Below are positions 1 to 13,000 of a stretch of 64,000 bases of DNA, piece after piece. A model generated the notes under the pieces. That model saw only the letters and a list, made by a program, of their open reading frames with translations, was not told where the DNA came from and made no database searches. The position numbers and the translations under genes were made by a program. How positions within the stretch are numbered: the first letter of the stretch is position 1; each line of letters starts with the position of its first letter. The stretch covers positions 98,166,784 to 98,230,783 of the forward strand of contig OZ035962.1 in NCBI GenBank assembly GCA_964034945.1, written 5' to 3'. Origin of the DNA: Chrysopilus asiliformis. Its lineage: Eukaryota > Arthropoda > Insecta > Diptera > Rhagionidae.

Positions 1-1689
1 AGTGAAAATTCATAAATCATGCTATCCAAGAAATCCCCAACTGACCCATATAAATCATTTTTTTCGGTTTTCAAGGTTTTTTCCATGTAAAATCATTTCT
101 CTATTCCATTTTCTACATTTTCAACATACCTCAGCAAAGATATACATTTAGTTATTATGCGTGCCGCACATATCTTCCGAAATCTTCACAGCTTTAAGTG
201 TGAAGGCAATCCCCCTGCCCTTCATCATCCACGTAAAATGAAAATTGGAGCTGCCGCTTACATTTTTCCATTTCCTTTTATAATCATAATATATATTAAT
301 ATTTTTTTTTCCTATTTTCTTTCGTACCATCGCATAACTTTTTCGCAAATTCTCTTTGTGTGCATATAGAAAAAAAAATACGATAAAAGTCCAATAAATT
401 TTCAACTATTCATTATTGAAATTTTCACTTCCATTCATTTTAATGTGAAAAAGCCTTTAAGCAACTGAAATTACATTTAAAAGTCGTTATCAGGCGCGAT
501 AACACATTTCCTCCGTATTTAATATGCCGAGTGGAGCAGGTCAAAGCACTCTGACCGCATATTTGCTAAGTAGGTATACGGAGAGAAAGGATTCCCACGA
601 ACAAAAAAATTAACACAGTAACTAACAATGAGTATGTTTAAGAAAAAAAACTGTTACAAAGCACATAATGCATAATTAAGAATCATGAAAAGACCCCATT
701 ATGTCAGCAGCAGCAAATAAACTTGTCAACAATTTAACCTGAGATTTGATTCCAGACCAGTACTGGAGATTAAAGAGTGGGACACCGGGTTGAGGGTGGT
801 TTCCCAACTGTGGACCTGTTGACCAACATCACAGGGAAAGGGATGAACATTTCTGGTTAACTACAGAAAAAACGAAAGCATCGGTGCAGTAAATGCACCT
901 CCACAGAAAAGGCGTTCAGGACTCAAGCAGGATTCATCGCACAGTTGGTAATCGTGTGCCCGAAGATTTCTGCAGTTTATTAGTAAAAGTCACGCATTCT
1001 GGCAATCCTTTCTCGTCCTTAATTTGACCTGAAAGAACTGACTTTCATACACATACATACAGTCAACATGCAACTGCCGAGAAATGTTTCAATTATTTAT
1101 TTCTTGTCGTCGTATCCACCACTCACATCTTGTCCTTAAATACTTCATTTTTTCCTCCCTTTTTCTTGCGGTAATTAAACTGAATTTAACGTTCGTGCAA
1201 ATATTTTTTTTTCTTTTTTCACATTTTAAACGCTTTTAGTCCATTCAAAAACAAAATCAGGGATTCGTGACTTCATTTCTACATTTTACCATTCATACTC
1301 GAATGTTGACGTTGGAAAACTAACTTGAAATTTGTGACTATTTTGTGTATAACAGTTATGTTTAAAAAGGTCAAAGTGTAGCTAAAAGAAAATATAACAA
1401 CAGTAAAGTAATTTAAACGACAATATTTATAAAAATGCACTTCATAGGAATTTTCTGTGTTCGACGTTTTTAATTTTGTGAAAATTGCTAGTTTTGTGGA
1501 AAAATGTCAGATTGCACTTTTAACATACAACCTATGAACGAGATAGCTTTTGGTGAAATCTAGCTAGAGTCGTATGGGGCGGTTGTAATTACGCATTAAG
1601 TAAAATCGTTTCGAAAAAATATATAAAAATAATCTTTTTATTCAAATATCTCACAAACGTTTTAAGATACGTAAAAAAGGATTTTTTTT
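1..1689. other. Anonymous AT-rich DNA
   Basis: Very AT-rich sequence with many A and T runs. Short open frames exist on both strands, but none has a recognisable motif or splice context. No gene, RNA or transposon end could be supported here. Confidence 0.5.
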
Positions 1690-2090
1690 CTTTATATTTG
1701 GTTATATTCATTTTTTTTTTAAAGCATAATGTTCCGATAAATTTCCCAAAAATTTATTGTTTTGTGGGAACGGTTGAAGGAAGATACATAAAAACCGTTA
1801 AAGCAAAAAATCTGCGCATAGTTTTCGAAAAAATTTCAAAAAACTGCATTTTTTCAAAAAAAAATGTAAGGGAGGTACCCGTTATACCGTTATAGATAAA
1901 TTACTTTTGCAAAATTTGATAGAAAACTACAATTTTCGTAAAATTCATTTGCAAAAAATTTCAAGTCGCTAACTCAATGCGTGCATCCTCGAAATTTTGC
2001 CTGAAACGAATTTCCTACTGATCAGAAAGTTTCTATCTGCTGCATTCTCGAGTCGGTCTCCGTCATGAATACAATATTTTTCCCGAATTC
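1690..2090 (-). mobile_element. DINE-like repeat, family C, partial copy 1
   Basis: The stretch holds phrases shared with the copies at 41.1 kb and 45.2 kb: a 'TTTCAAGTCGCTA' block, 'CTGATCAGAAA', and a right end reading 'CGGTCTCCGTCATGAATACA'. It lies in the minus orientation relative to the 45.2 kb copy. The variable microsatellite core is missing, and the expected 5' hairpin end is replaced by unrelated sequence next to the (TC)n tract, so this is a truncated copy. Assignment rests on shared sequence within the window. Confidence 0.55.
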
Positions 2091-2152
2091 CGGACTGCCA
2101 CGGCTATTCCGGTACATGTGGTCATCCTACATATAGTGAAGTCGTATTGATT

Positions 2153-2417
<265 letters not shown>

Positions 2418-2429
2418 TCGGCACTACAA

Positions 2430-4305
2430 CCGGTTTCCGGTCTTGGCCTGCCGCAATGACTCTCGCCAGAGGTCCCGGTCACGCGCCGATGTGCTCCAGT
2501 TTCGCATCCCAATTCTCTTCGCGTCCTGGTCAACACCGTCTTGCCTTTACCGTATGAATAAACCACCGTACACACAAATAAATTCTAAGAATCCAATTTA
2601 TGCATGTGATAATTTAAGCTCTTAGGTAATACAAACTAATTATGAGGATTTCTTATTCTCAATCATATAAATTTTCTATTTTCAGATTACAGTGAACGGC
2701 AACAAGAAAGGGATGAGAATGAATCTAAATAAAACGTGTATAAAAATTTCATGTTCTGTGTGTAATGTAAGACAGCACAGATCTGATCAAAGTGTCCTTT
2801 TCATAAACACTAAGCCCAGAAAGCTTCTCATAAATTATGCAGATCTAAGACATTGCAGTTGATGGTGGTATTTTGGCCTTGTCCTTATCACCATCCCCAA
2901 AGTCAAAATGGGGTTAAGTTGAATTGAGAGGGTTGAATGGTTTCGTTGCTTTTGGTTTTGGTCGAATGTTTAGTCGGTGTTAACACTGCTCTGGTGAATG
3001 TTTGATTTGACTGGCTATACAGATATAGATTGGCTCTGCATGGTTTGTTGGCATTGTTGTGTTATGATGAATTGTGAGAAACTATGCTGCCATTTGCCAT
3101 TCAGAATCATTCCTGTTTCATTTTATGTTACGGCTATGGTTACGGGTACGTCTAGTCCTCACTTCATGTTGACTTGTCTCGTCCAATGTCAATATAAGGC
3201 AAAACTCAAACTTTATTCGGCTCAACGAGCAACAGACCATAGTTTTATTCCTGCCATTTTCAAATATTTATTTTTAGGATTTTATGCTTAAGTGAATTGT
3301 TTTACATTTTGCTTGATTTTCGTGGAAAAGCGAGACTGATTCAAAATTGAATGAACAAATGAATGAGAATGGCTTTGGTACACCACAGAGAACTGAAACT
3401 TTGAATTTCATTGAATGGGTATTTTACCATTTTCAAGTTTCCATAAATATAAATAGAAAAGATTTTTATGTCAGTTCGACTATATTTTCGTAATTTTCTT
3501 AATGAGAATTCCAAATGAAAAACTCTGAACAATCAAATTTGAAGGAAAATATTGATTTTTTTTTTATTTTAAAGTAGAAAACTCAACAGTCAGTAAACGC
3601 CAACAAATTGAATTTAATCTGTTTAAATGATTTTTATTACAAGGTAGTGGTTACCGAGGTATTGTTCGATTTATTCAAATGGGGGGTATATTTTCTGCTT
3701 TCCCCAATTATTTTGTATAGGAAAAATGACCGCCTTCCCTAACGAAGCCTAAGGGGCAAAAGATATCTTTAATTCTAATTACAGGACGGATGATCAGTCT
3801 ATGTTATTCTATTGAATTCAGTGAAATCGAATAAATTGTTTCACCTTCAGAACTTATTCTGTTGTCTAGATCAACATAATTAATCTACCTCTACCTAATA
3901 TCGAATTACCTACCCTCGAGGCTGGTGGTGCATTGCACTTTGGATTAGTGGTCATTGCGTGTTACCATTAGTAAGCAGATTTTAAACCTAATGCAATTTA
4001 TTCTTTCAACTAATCATTTAAATGACTCGTCATATTGTCGTACATAACTGGATTGAAAAATATCAGTGGTGTAAAGTTCCAGAGTGTGGAGATAGGAAAC
4101 AACCTCGTGGGATTTTTAGAAGATATTTTAATTCAGGAAAATATTTTATATGTATTTAAAATGTGAAAATATAAAGAAAGAAATAATTTGTAGAAATTGA
4201 AAAAAAAACCAAATTAAAGTAAACTGTTTATTCTCCTAAACTGAACTCTTTGGTCCTTACAACCAAACTTTTTCTATAACGAGAACAGGTACTTGAAATG
4301 GGACC
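2430..4305. other. Anonymous DNA, no gene seen
   Basis: Mixed AT-rich sequence. A 97-codon open frame at 2998-3291 on the plus strand has no recognisable domain and no convincing splice or start context. No terminal repeats were found. Confidence 0.45.
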
Positions 4306-4794
4306 CATATGTACACCGTTGCCAGATCGGGGGTTTTAGCCCCGTTTTGGGGGTTTTTTTAGCTCACGGGGGGTGTTTTGGGGATGCTTTATATTTTTTT
4401 GAAATTCAGGGGTTTTTTCAGGGGGAAATCGCGATAGTTGAAATAAAAAATTTTCTGAATTATTAAGTTGTGTTTTTTTATTTATGAAAAATTGAAATAC
4501 ATTTTTGTTTTGTTTAATATTGTTTTTTAATACTGAAAATATTTTCTTTCTTCCACCAGATTGACGTAGGTTTAGAAAAAATAAAATAATCCAGGAGGTT
4601 CTTTATAAGAAAAATTCTCAATGATTAGCAAATTTCAAATTTATCATAGAAACATAACAGAAGCCATAATTGTCCATTTGTCAATTATTGAAAATCCGCA
4701 TGGTGATATGAAATCAAAATCCCACTTTTAAGTCAAACTTTTCTGATATGATTTTCAAATTCCTCTTTAAGGTAGAACCAGAAACATACGTCCG

Positions 4795-5414
4795 TGCGTC
4801 CGTCACATTGACAGTTAGATGCGGTCAAAGTAAAATCAACGGGCTGCTATGAGTACTCGCCTAATAATGCGTTTGTCCGATGCGGCAACACACCGTTACC
4901 GCATAGAGTAGGTCGACTTTCTACTTTTACATGCGGCAACGCACGGAAATGTCATTTCGCAAAAAAGTTTGGTTACGATTTAAGCAATTTAAGTATGGAA
5001 CAAATTTAAAGTAATTGTTTCGATGATAAACTAATAGAAGAAGTGCAAAAAAAGTGAAGAAGAAGTGATTCGTTGCCGTACCCAACTGTCACCGCATAAA
5101 ACTGCAATCAGAAAAATGGAGGATAACTCGACGACCTACATACGGCGTATTTGGCCTCGGGCAGGCGCGCGTTCGCCTGCATGTGGGCAAGTAAAACTGA
5201 GTTGACCTGTGGTCGGAGAAATTCTGAAATTAAGCCACCAGCAGGTGAAGTAGGGCATTGGGAGCTGCACGAGTTGACCTTAGATATGTTAACTCTGACC
5301 GCTAGCTGGCTTACAGACACCTCTGTAAGGTCAGGGTTAACCTGACAAAAAGTTGACCTGGACATTTTTCTGAGTGTGTCTACCGGACGGACGCATGACA
5401 GACGCATCGACGTA
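4795..5414. mobile_element. Nested inverted-repeat element
   Basis: Imperfect terminal repeats match at about 15 of 18 positions: ACGTCCGTGCGTCCGTCA on the left and, inverted, ACGTCGATGCGTCTGTCA on the right. Several 'TGCGGCAAC' and 'CCGCATA' blocks lie between. It sits inside the hAT-type element and carries the 272-bp element near its right end. The exact ends and target duplication are not clear, so the superfamily is unassigned. Confidence 0.45.
5105..5376. mobile_element. 272-bp MITE (family G), copy 1
   Basis: The terminal inverted repeats are CAATCAGAAAAATG and CATTTTTCTGAGTG. The copy at 9184-9455 is the same length and differs at only a handful of positions. The flanking dinucleotide is TG on both sides here and TA on both sides in the other copy, giving a 2-bp target duplication as in Tc1/mariner-like elements. 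Open frames on both strands of this unit are shared by both copies but look incidental. It appears recently mobile. Confidence 0.8.
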
Positions 5415-5699
5415 CGATTCAACTTCTAACTTTAAAGTCAAACTTTGTGCTATTTTTTTGAGATTCTTTGGTTAAAAATGTCCAAATTTATGCCCTAAAA
5501 CCTAAAAATAAAAAAAGTTGCTGGTTGACTGTTTTATATACGACAATTGCCTAAATTTTGGTTATAACTAATTGTTGCAATACGGATAAAAAATTTGGCG
5601 GTTTTTATTCCAAAATAGCCCGTTTCGGGGGTTTTTCAGGCTACGACGGAAGGAAAATTTGCTGGCTGTCTGGCAACTCTGCATATGTAACTGTACCAT

Positions 5700-5880
5700 T
5701 GAATAGTTAAACTATTGCGCTAAACATTAGTTTGACTTGTTGCGCCAAACACTTTTTACCTTTCTTACATATCACTCCAAAAATCGAAACCATAACGGAG
5801 CCCCGCACGCCCCCGAGACATATACACATCGACTCAATTCGATGAATCCATGTTGCTGTATGTTAAAAAAATTGTAAGAT
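5700..5880 (-). repeat. Repeat family K, partial inverted copy
   Basis: Read on the minus strand, this matches the repeat near 20.2 kb. Shared blocks are CATCGAATTGAGTCGATG, a 'TATATGTC(T/C)CG' block, and 'GGGCTCCGT' followed by a TTTCG(G/A)TTTTTG-like stretch. No ends were found, so the transposon class is unknown. Confidence 0.55.
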
Positions 5881-5889
5881 CGACTTCTA

Positions 5890-8157
5890 CTAGATTTTGA
5901 CAATTTTTTAGTTTTCTGCTGTGCAACATACGCGTGGCGTGGTCCACAGCTTTAAACTTTGGTTGCGAGAGGGAAAGTTTGATTGAAAAGCGAATCGGAA
6001 ATACTTACATATAATCAATTCGAGTTTTGCAATTTTCACATATTTCTGTTTTCCAAAAAAAAAATAGAAACTTTGCACCAAAACAACGAGATTATCCCTT
6101 TTCCTTCGATTTTCAAAAACACACATTGAAACATGTTATGCTTGATAAAAATATTTTCCTATTTTGATTAATCTTTCATCGAGGTTTCTAAAGACAGCCA
6201 ATATATTTCAAAATAAAAATTCAATGACAAATAAGAACACTTGATTTCGATTCTCCATTCCAATATAGATATCGAAGCTCCTGTATTATTTTGCAAGGGA
6301 AACTTTTTGAAATTCCTCTATACGATTCGCTTCAGATGAATTCTTTATGTTTATTTGCCTGTTTTTGCGTCTTTACAAAGGAAAAGTTGCTTAGATTCGT
6401 AAATATACGTAGATATTGGCACGTGTGTATTATTATAGCTATAAATTGTTTGTGCCGTAAAGTAACAATTTTTTGCAATTGACAAGTTTCTTTTATCATT
6501 CGCTTTTTATTTTCGTTTTATCAGTACGTTTTTGTAAGCGTATTTGTTAGTTTGTATATCTTGAGTATATCCTTTGTCGATTGCATCTACAAAATATACA
6601 CAGTTTTCTGAAAGCCAAGTTTTCTTCTGTTCAATTTAACAACAAATGATTACAACAATACCATTTCCAACAGTGGAAAAAACCGTTGAAATTCCGGTAG
6701 GGAAAAGGATTCGAGCGGCATACTCTCAATACATATATATGAGAAAAAACTTAACCTAGAGATAAAGATTTCTTAAGCAATCGGGAAAAAGGTAAAATCT
6801 ACAATGCGAGTATGTATCTTATTGATTTTCAACTTTTTTCGATGTCTTTTCATACATATAAATGCAATTTTTTATATTGTGTATAAATGGGTTTTTCTTC
6901 CAGTGATCTAAAACCACAACTTCTTATGTTTTCTATACAAGAAAATACTGAAAATATCTCCTTGCATAGATACAGGCGAAATGCGTTGAATATCTTTATC
7001 TCGTAAAAATAAAATCTATCTGAATATTTACGTTTTCCATCTACTTATGCCTGTCTATATTTTTTCTTGGCGTTTTCTACCTTGACGTTATTCGATTGAA
7101 GATGCTCGTTATATTCACTATGAAGAACGGGAGAAATCTATCAGTACCGACAGAAATTCTTGTAGGAAATTGTAGATGAATCTCAAGGGGGTACTTATTT
7201 CGTAGTCTTTCGAAAAAAAATATACAACAATTGCGGCTTGCTGTACTGTTTTTTTTTTTTTGGTTCGCTTCAACAACAATGCACCACTGTCAAAATTATA
7301 CAAAACGAAACGTGCCAGCAATCTAAATATACACATTTTTGGCCAAAAAAAAATCGGTAAAAGCAGGCAAAGGCAAAATTCTAGGAAAACGAAAAGAAGT
7401 CGAAATACATGAAATATAATAAAATGAGAAAAACCTTTGGAAAATATAGCCATTATGTATAATAAAAGAAATAAAATGATGATATCAAAGATGATCAAAG
7501 GATGAAACAAAAGGATAATCCAAATAAATTTTACAGTTGGCTAAGGGCGAAATTTTCCCTTGATTAGGGATGCATTCGGCGAATATTTTTCCTTTGCTTT
7601 GTTTTCTTGCTGGATATTTTATTGGCCTATGTTGTTTATGAAGGATGAAGGAATTGAAACAAAAATACAATTATTGAGAGGGTCACAATTTATATATTAC
7701 TCGTATATTGAAGATTTTCATATATTTCCTTTTTGTGTTTTTTTAATATTAACTTTTTGTGTGGGTATGCCTTAATATTTTTTATTCAAATTGGAAAAAA
7801 AATTCTATTGCCTATGAAAAAGGGTTTTGTGTTTTCCATTTAACCAAAATTTCATTTACTATTTGTTTTTTTTTTTTTTTATTTGGTATAAAAAGAATTA
7901 TTAGGTTTAGGATATTTTGTTTGCCTATATAATTTCTAGAAGTCGAATAGAATGCAATTACATGACAGTAAATTGCGTTTTATATCCAAATTTGAAAAAT
8001 TACTTAAAGTAGAAATGAAAGTTGAATTGAACAAGTCATAATTTGGCTAGATTAAGAAAAGTGTGTTAAATATAAAAACGGTTGCAATTGAAAATACCGA
8101 GCGAAATTTTTTTTAGCGCTCTATCAAGTGGTGAATATCGATTAGAATTATTTGTGT
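5890..8157. other. Anonymous AT-rich DNA
   Basis: Long A and T runs with short open frames on both strands (the longest is 130 codons at 7118-7510, minus). The translations are low-complexity and Phe/Leu-rich, as expected from AT-rich noncoding DNA. No transposon ends or RNA genes were recognised. Confidence 0.45.
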
Positions 8158-8164
8158 GCCATCA

Positions 8165-8249
8165 CTGATTCCGAATTTGATAGTGGTTTGGCTGCGTCAG
8201 CTATAGTATTTAAGATACAGCCAAACCATTCTACCAGATTCGGAATCAG
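8165..8249. other. Isolated ~85-nt hairpin
   Basis: The arms at 8165-8194 and 8218-8249 pair over about 30 bp with two mismatches and one 2-nt bulge. The loop is 23 nt (8195-8217). Size and shape resemble a microRNA precursor, but a remnant of a palindromic mobile element is just as possible. No second copy was seen in this window. Confidence 0.45.
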
Positions 8250-8509
8250 CGATACCAAATTACGAAAAAAGCCTCCAATATAGAGTGCACGATAATCTAG
8301 TCCAGAAAAAAGTTTCAATAAATGATTTCGGTAGGAAAACTGCTTTTTCTTGAGTTTTCCGGAATTTTCCTTAACCATAGAAAATTTACCATAAACATTT
8401 TTTCCAACATATTTTTTTCTTGGGATGGAATTTTTTTATTACTTTTAGATATAAGGATTAAATATTGGCACAGAAAGTTTTACGTGATATGAATTTTTTT
8501 TATACTCTA

Positions 8510-8847
8510 CTAGCTTGCATACCCGTCGTTGCCGGATTAAGTTTTTTGTCTAAGTTTTAGAATACGAAGAAAACCGGAAAGAACTTGAAAACTTTCTAAT
8601 GGGTCAATGTTGGGGCTGGACCCCCGACGAAAATCTATGCCAAATTTCAGGCCAATCGGTTCAGCAGTTTCCCCGCAAAAGAGTAACATAGAGGGAAAAC
8701 TAAGTTTCGAGACGACTTTACCCACTCCTCTTACTCCCCCACCCCTCGCGCTTCTTTTCCGTATGCCTATGTTGGAACCAGAACTACCACAGACACTCAT
8801 GCCAAATTTCAAAGCAATCGGTTCAGCCGTTTTTGCGTGAAAGAGGA

Positions 8848-8882
<35 letters not shown>

Positions 8883-8915
8883 CCAACTCATTTTTATATA
8901 TTAGTATTAGTATGA
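8510..8915 (-). mobile_element. Non-autonomous Helitron, family A, copy 1
   Basis: Read on the minus strand, the element begins TCATACTAATACTAATATA followed by AAAAATGAGTTG and a GTCTGT tract. It ends in a small hairpin (ATCCGGCAACGACGGGT) and ATGCAAGCTAG. A TC start, a 3' hairpin about 7 bp before CTAG, and insertion between A and T without target duplication fit the Helitron class. It carries no protein. The internal part contains the block CCGATTGACCTGAAATTTGG in variant form, shared with the 25.7 and 39 kb copies. Confidence 0.8.
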
Positions 8916-9147
8916 TATGATATGACATATCATATAGAAATAAATTAGACCGTTTGTAACGCATCGAACCAATTATCGGACAAAAAAATAAACTACACAA
9001 GAGTGCTTCGGATAACAAAAGATTTTGTTTTCCGCATGTCCGTCCGTCTGTCCGTCCGTCCGTACGTGAACTAAATAACTTTTGAAATGATTGAGCTAGA
9101 AACTCGAAATTTTGTATAATAACATTTCTCGTAAATGGCTAGGCTAA

Positions 9148-9585
9148 GGCCCGCCGTACACTTGAGATAAGTTAGCTCAGCTACACTCAGAAAAATGGAG
9201 GCTAACTCGACGACCTACATACGGCGTAATTGGCCTCGGGCAGGCGCGCGTTCGTCTGCATGTGGGCAAGTAAAACTGAGTTGACCTGTGGTCGGAGAAA
9301 TTCTGAAATTAAGCCACCAGCAGGTGAAGTAGGGCATTGGGAGCTGCACGAGTTGACCTTAGATAGGTTAACTTTGACCGCTAGCTGGCTTACAGACACC
9401 TCTGTAAGGTCAGAGTTAACCTGACAAAAAGTTGACCTGGACATTTTTCTGAGTGTATGTGCCTGTTTAGATGTGGACGTTTAGCGGTTCATATTATCCT
9501 CACTTTGATACGTGACGAAACACGCCACGTCAACCTCTAAACAGGCACATAGCTGAGCTAACTTAGCTCAAGTGTACGGCGGGCC
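9148..9585. mobile_element. MITE (family F) nested in DINE-like repeat
   Basis: Terminal inverted repeats begin GGCCCGCCGTACACTTGAG on both ends and continue for about 35 bp with small differences. The flanks are TAA on the left and TTA on the right. The family-L consensus at this point reads GGCTAAGT, so the likely target is TAA with one later change. This fits PIF/Harbinger-like insertion (TWA), but the class is tentative. It holds a complete copy of the 272-bp MITE. Confidence 0.7.
9184..9455. mobile_element. 272-bp MITE (family G), copy 2
   Basis: A perfect CACTCAGAAAAATG / CATTTTTCTGAGTG inverted repeat with TA on both flanks (9182-9183, 9456-9457). It is nearly identical to copy 1 at 5105-5376. 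The TIR start and TA target fit Tc1/mariner. No transposase is encoded. Confidence 0.85.
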
Positions 9586-10085
9586 TTAGTCCTTGAACGG
9601 GCAAAATTTGACCATTCCTTCCCTCTCTTCCATACAAACGAAACATTTTTTGGCAATTTTCTCGAAAACAGTGAGTCATATTGAAAAATTTATACATGTG
9701 TTTAGAATGAGACATAACTCATCCATACACCAAAATCCAATCATATCACTGCTTCTTCCGTCTCCGATACAAATGGAATACTTTTTCCCTTTTTTATTGA
9801 AAACTGTACATCGTATCGAAAAATTTATAAGGATGAAATGTGTTTAGAATATGATTTTACATAACTTATACATACATCAAAATCCAGTTCGCCCTCTCAT
9901 TCCTCCTGCCACCATATGAATGGAATATTTTTTTTATTTTCTCGAAAACGGTGTGTAGTATCCAAAAATTTATAAAGACAAAATGTGTCTAAAATATAAT
10001 TTTACATAAACTTTCCATACACCAAAATCCAATCTGACCAAAACTTCCCCTCCTCTCATACAAAAGGATTTTGCAGGAATATTGA

Positions 10086-13000
10086 AAATCTACTAAATGT
10101 TTTTGTGTATTGGAAATATATTTAAGATCCTTGAAAGTTTTTATGATTTCATTTTAACCTATTTTTATTAACTGTAAGCAAATCTGTTACGCTACCTGGA
10201 TTCAATAATTATTATAGGCATAAAAGAAAGATCAGAAACTTTATTTTAAAAAAAATACAAAACTTTAATAAGAAATTGTTTACTTCTAAAAAAAACTTAA
10301 AATGCTGGTTAAATGATAATTTAACGTACCTATTTCGAAAACAACAATTAAATTCATTTAACTTAAATTACCCACTTGTCTCAAGAATTTTCCTCAATTT
10401 AAACAAACATAACAACAAAAATTCTTTACGTAATCACTTTAATAGGGCAATTAAATTAATAATTTTAGTATATAATAAAATGTCATCAAAAAATTGATTT
10501 TCCCCCAGTGGGGCATTTCAAATTTCAAATATACATACCTTCTGAACTATCAATTGCATAGTACATTTATCCGACAATATGATGCTGAAATATTTTTGCA
10601 ATGTGCCACAAAAAGATCTGGGAAAATCAGCAGTTTTTCTTATTTAAAAATTTTTATAGAAAATCTCATCGATGCAGCTTGATTTGATTCACAAAATAAC
10701 TCTAGTCAATTGAGTGACTTATTTTTTTTTCTTGATTTCATTCAATATTGAGGAATAAAAAAGTTTTTAAAGATATTGCCAGATTTAGATAAAAATCCCA
10801 GAACCACTTAGAAGATTGGCGAAAAGCCCGACAACACAATCCAAAATTTGTACTACCAGCGAATAAGCGAGTTGAATCACCTTTGGGTGAAAAGAGAAAG
10901 AACGAATGACAAAAAAAAACAACCAAAATAATATAAAAACTTTGTTTATGCCCGACTAAACTTCGTATTAAAGCAGATCGAAAATTATACGAAAATTTAA
11001 TTATTAAGGCCGAGATTAATTGAGAAATGTCAAAGAATAGGGGATGGGGTTATATCCTTAGATGAGCAAGGTACGAGCATTTTTCTCACTGTTCGCACAT
11101 CATCTTCGCCCTCATCCCTTCAAGTAAATTTGTATAAGTTGAGAGCATTCTTTGAACTCCTGACAGTTGGTACTTCCCGCACTCCCCCACAGTTAGTATT
11201 AAAGGGATATTCGCCTCGGTTCCTGCCTATTGCTTAATACGAAATACACGGAACGCACAGGTAAAAATTTAACATGCCATGAATAAGAAGCGGATGATCA
11301 TAACCGGACTTTTAGTTACTATAAAGTTCCTGAACAAATACCAATGAAAAACACTATACTAATATAAAAAGGACAAAAAAAATCCGCGCGAAAGGGCAGA
11401 CGGAAAGTGCGTAAAAGTGGTAAGAATCCGTTTTTTTTTATTAAAGATCAAAAATCAAACTATTCTTATTCAATAAATAGAAAGTAAATATTTTAAAAAA
11501 TTAGATCCGTATTATTTCCTTTTTTTAGTTTAGTGCGTTTATTTGAAAAAAAGTTACAAGAAATAGAAAAGAACCTCAAGAATGTGAAAACAATAAGTCA
11601 GAAAGAAGGGTGAAGCAGGTAAATGAAAACGCACCGGAAGATAGGAAAATCGTAAGGAAATCTTGGTAAGGGTATACGTTTGTGGGTGAGAGAGGAAGTA
11701 CCAACACGCACGCACAATTACCACGAAACACACGGCAACGCAATTTCCCTTTTTGCGAACGAAAGCTTTTAGTATCCTGTCAAAAAATTTCCCTTTGAAC
11801 TTTTTCTTAATCTTTCATGCGAATGATTTACAACACAAAGATTTTCAATGATTTCAACTAACTTTTGATGCTTCATAGAGTCTAATCACAGCACACACGG
11901 TACGGAAAATCGTCCGTTTTCATTATAATTGTTATGTGCACATTCTCAACGCACAAAATTCAGCGTCATTTAATGCAATTCTATATTGAAAATAGTCAAA
12001 AATTCACCCCCAAAGGAAAATTTCTAAGCACTGTTTTCCATCACATTGTTAAATCGTACTGTGATTTTTCACAATGGATGCGATGTGATTGAACATCCTG
12101 GATTTTACACTATGTCTTTTACAGGATAATTTTATTATTTGAAGCGCGTTTTTAGCGAATTTGTATTCTCCTTCGGTTAAATTGTTCTAAAACGATAGGC
12201 GAACGTCCATCGACTGAAAATTTCATCTCAGTTGCAAAAATGATGAGAAAATACCAATGTTAAGGGTTTGCACATCGTAAGCTCCACTACCCGGAAAAGC
12301 TTTTTCTCAGCTTAAATGTGGTTTTTTGGTGAAAACGGAACTGTTCCAATCGTTTCTGGTGAGAAGGCGGTGTAGCAGGGGGTTTGGGGTGTCTGGCACC
12401 GAATAAATGTTGATGAGGATCATGGAGCATAAATGGATTTTCGCTCGGCAAGGACACGAAGGACGAAGGACGGCCAAACAGCAACGAACGATGTCGAAAA
12501 CGATGACGGCCATTATTAAGTAAGCCCCCAGAAAATTGCAATATGCCAACATTTCTCTCAATTCGACACCTATACTAATAAAATTACCACCACAAGGGCA
12601 TTTAGCAAATCATCCATCACCAACACCAGTACGAAATGATGAAAACAAGTTTTTGCAAAAAATGCTCATGCCCAGAAAATTTCATCTTGTCACAAAGCGA
12701 GAGAAAATTCCTTTACACAGCGGGAAAATCCTCAAAATCTCTTAGCTTTCCACTTTCCGGGAGATATTCTCTGAATCTCTAAATTAACATATAACTCAGT
12801 CACTCTCACCGCAATTGCGCGATGTTCGTGAATAAGTAATCCTCGTTGATTCCCCCACAGATGGCAGCAGAATAGCTTCCCAAATAAAAACATCACAAAA
12901 GGATGTCGTCGCTCCCATTCAATGAAATTCCGATGTCATCCTCTCCAAAATAAAGCAAAAAGGATTCTCCTTATCCCACTCTCTCTAAACAATTTTTACT

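Larger units (their letters stand above)
4314..5681. mobile_element. hAT-type non-autonomous DNA transposon
   Basis: The ends are imperfect inverted repeats: CACCGTTGCCAGATCGG on the left and, read inverted, CAGAGTTGCCAGACAGC on the right. The element is flanked by a perfect 8-bp direct repeat CATATGTA (4306-4313 and 5682-5689). An 8-bp target duplication with CA(G)-type ends is the hAT signature. No transposase frame is present. The outer parts contain GGGGGTTTT-rich blocks near both ends. A second inverted-repeat element is nested inside, which in turn contains a 272-bp element. Confidence 0.75.
8930..10085 (+). mobile_element. DINE-like repeat, family L, copy 1
   Basis: Starts near 'CCGTTTGTAACGCATCGAAC', followed by a GTCCGTCY microsatellite (about 9039-9063). 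It continues with 'TTGAGCTAGAAACTCGAAATT' and an array of roughly 125-bp units, each with 'CTCGAAAAC...GTG', 'AAAAATTTATA' and 'CATACACCAAAATCCA'. The same order appears at 27, 30.4, 36.5 and 51.5 kb. This layout resembles the Helentron-associated DINE-1 elements of flies. It is interrupted by the MITE at 9148-9585. Confidence 0.7.

Noticed and set aside
12287..12561. Overlapping 84-codon frames with a hydrophobic segment
   Set aside because: Two overlapping frames are equally open, no conserved motif is visible and splice boundaries are not clear. Could be an exon, but not supportable.
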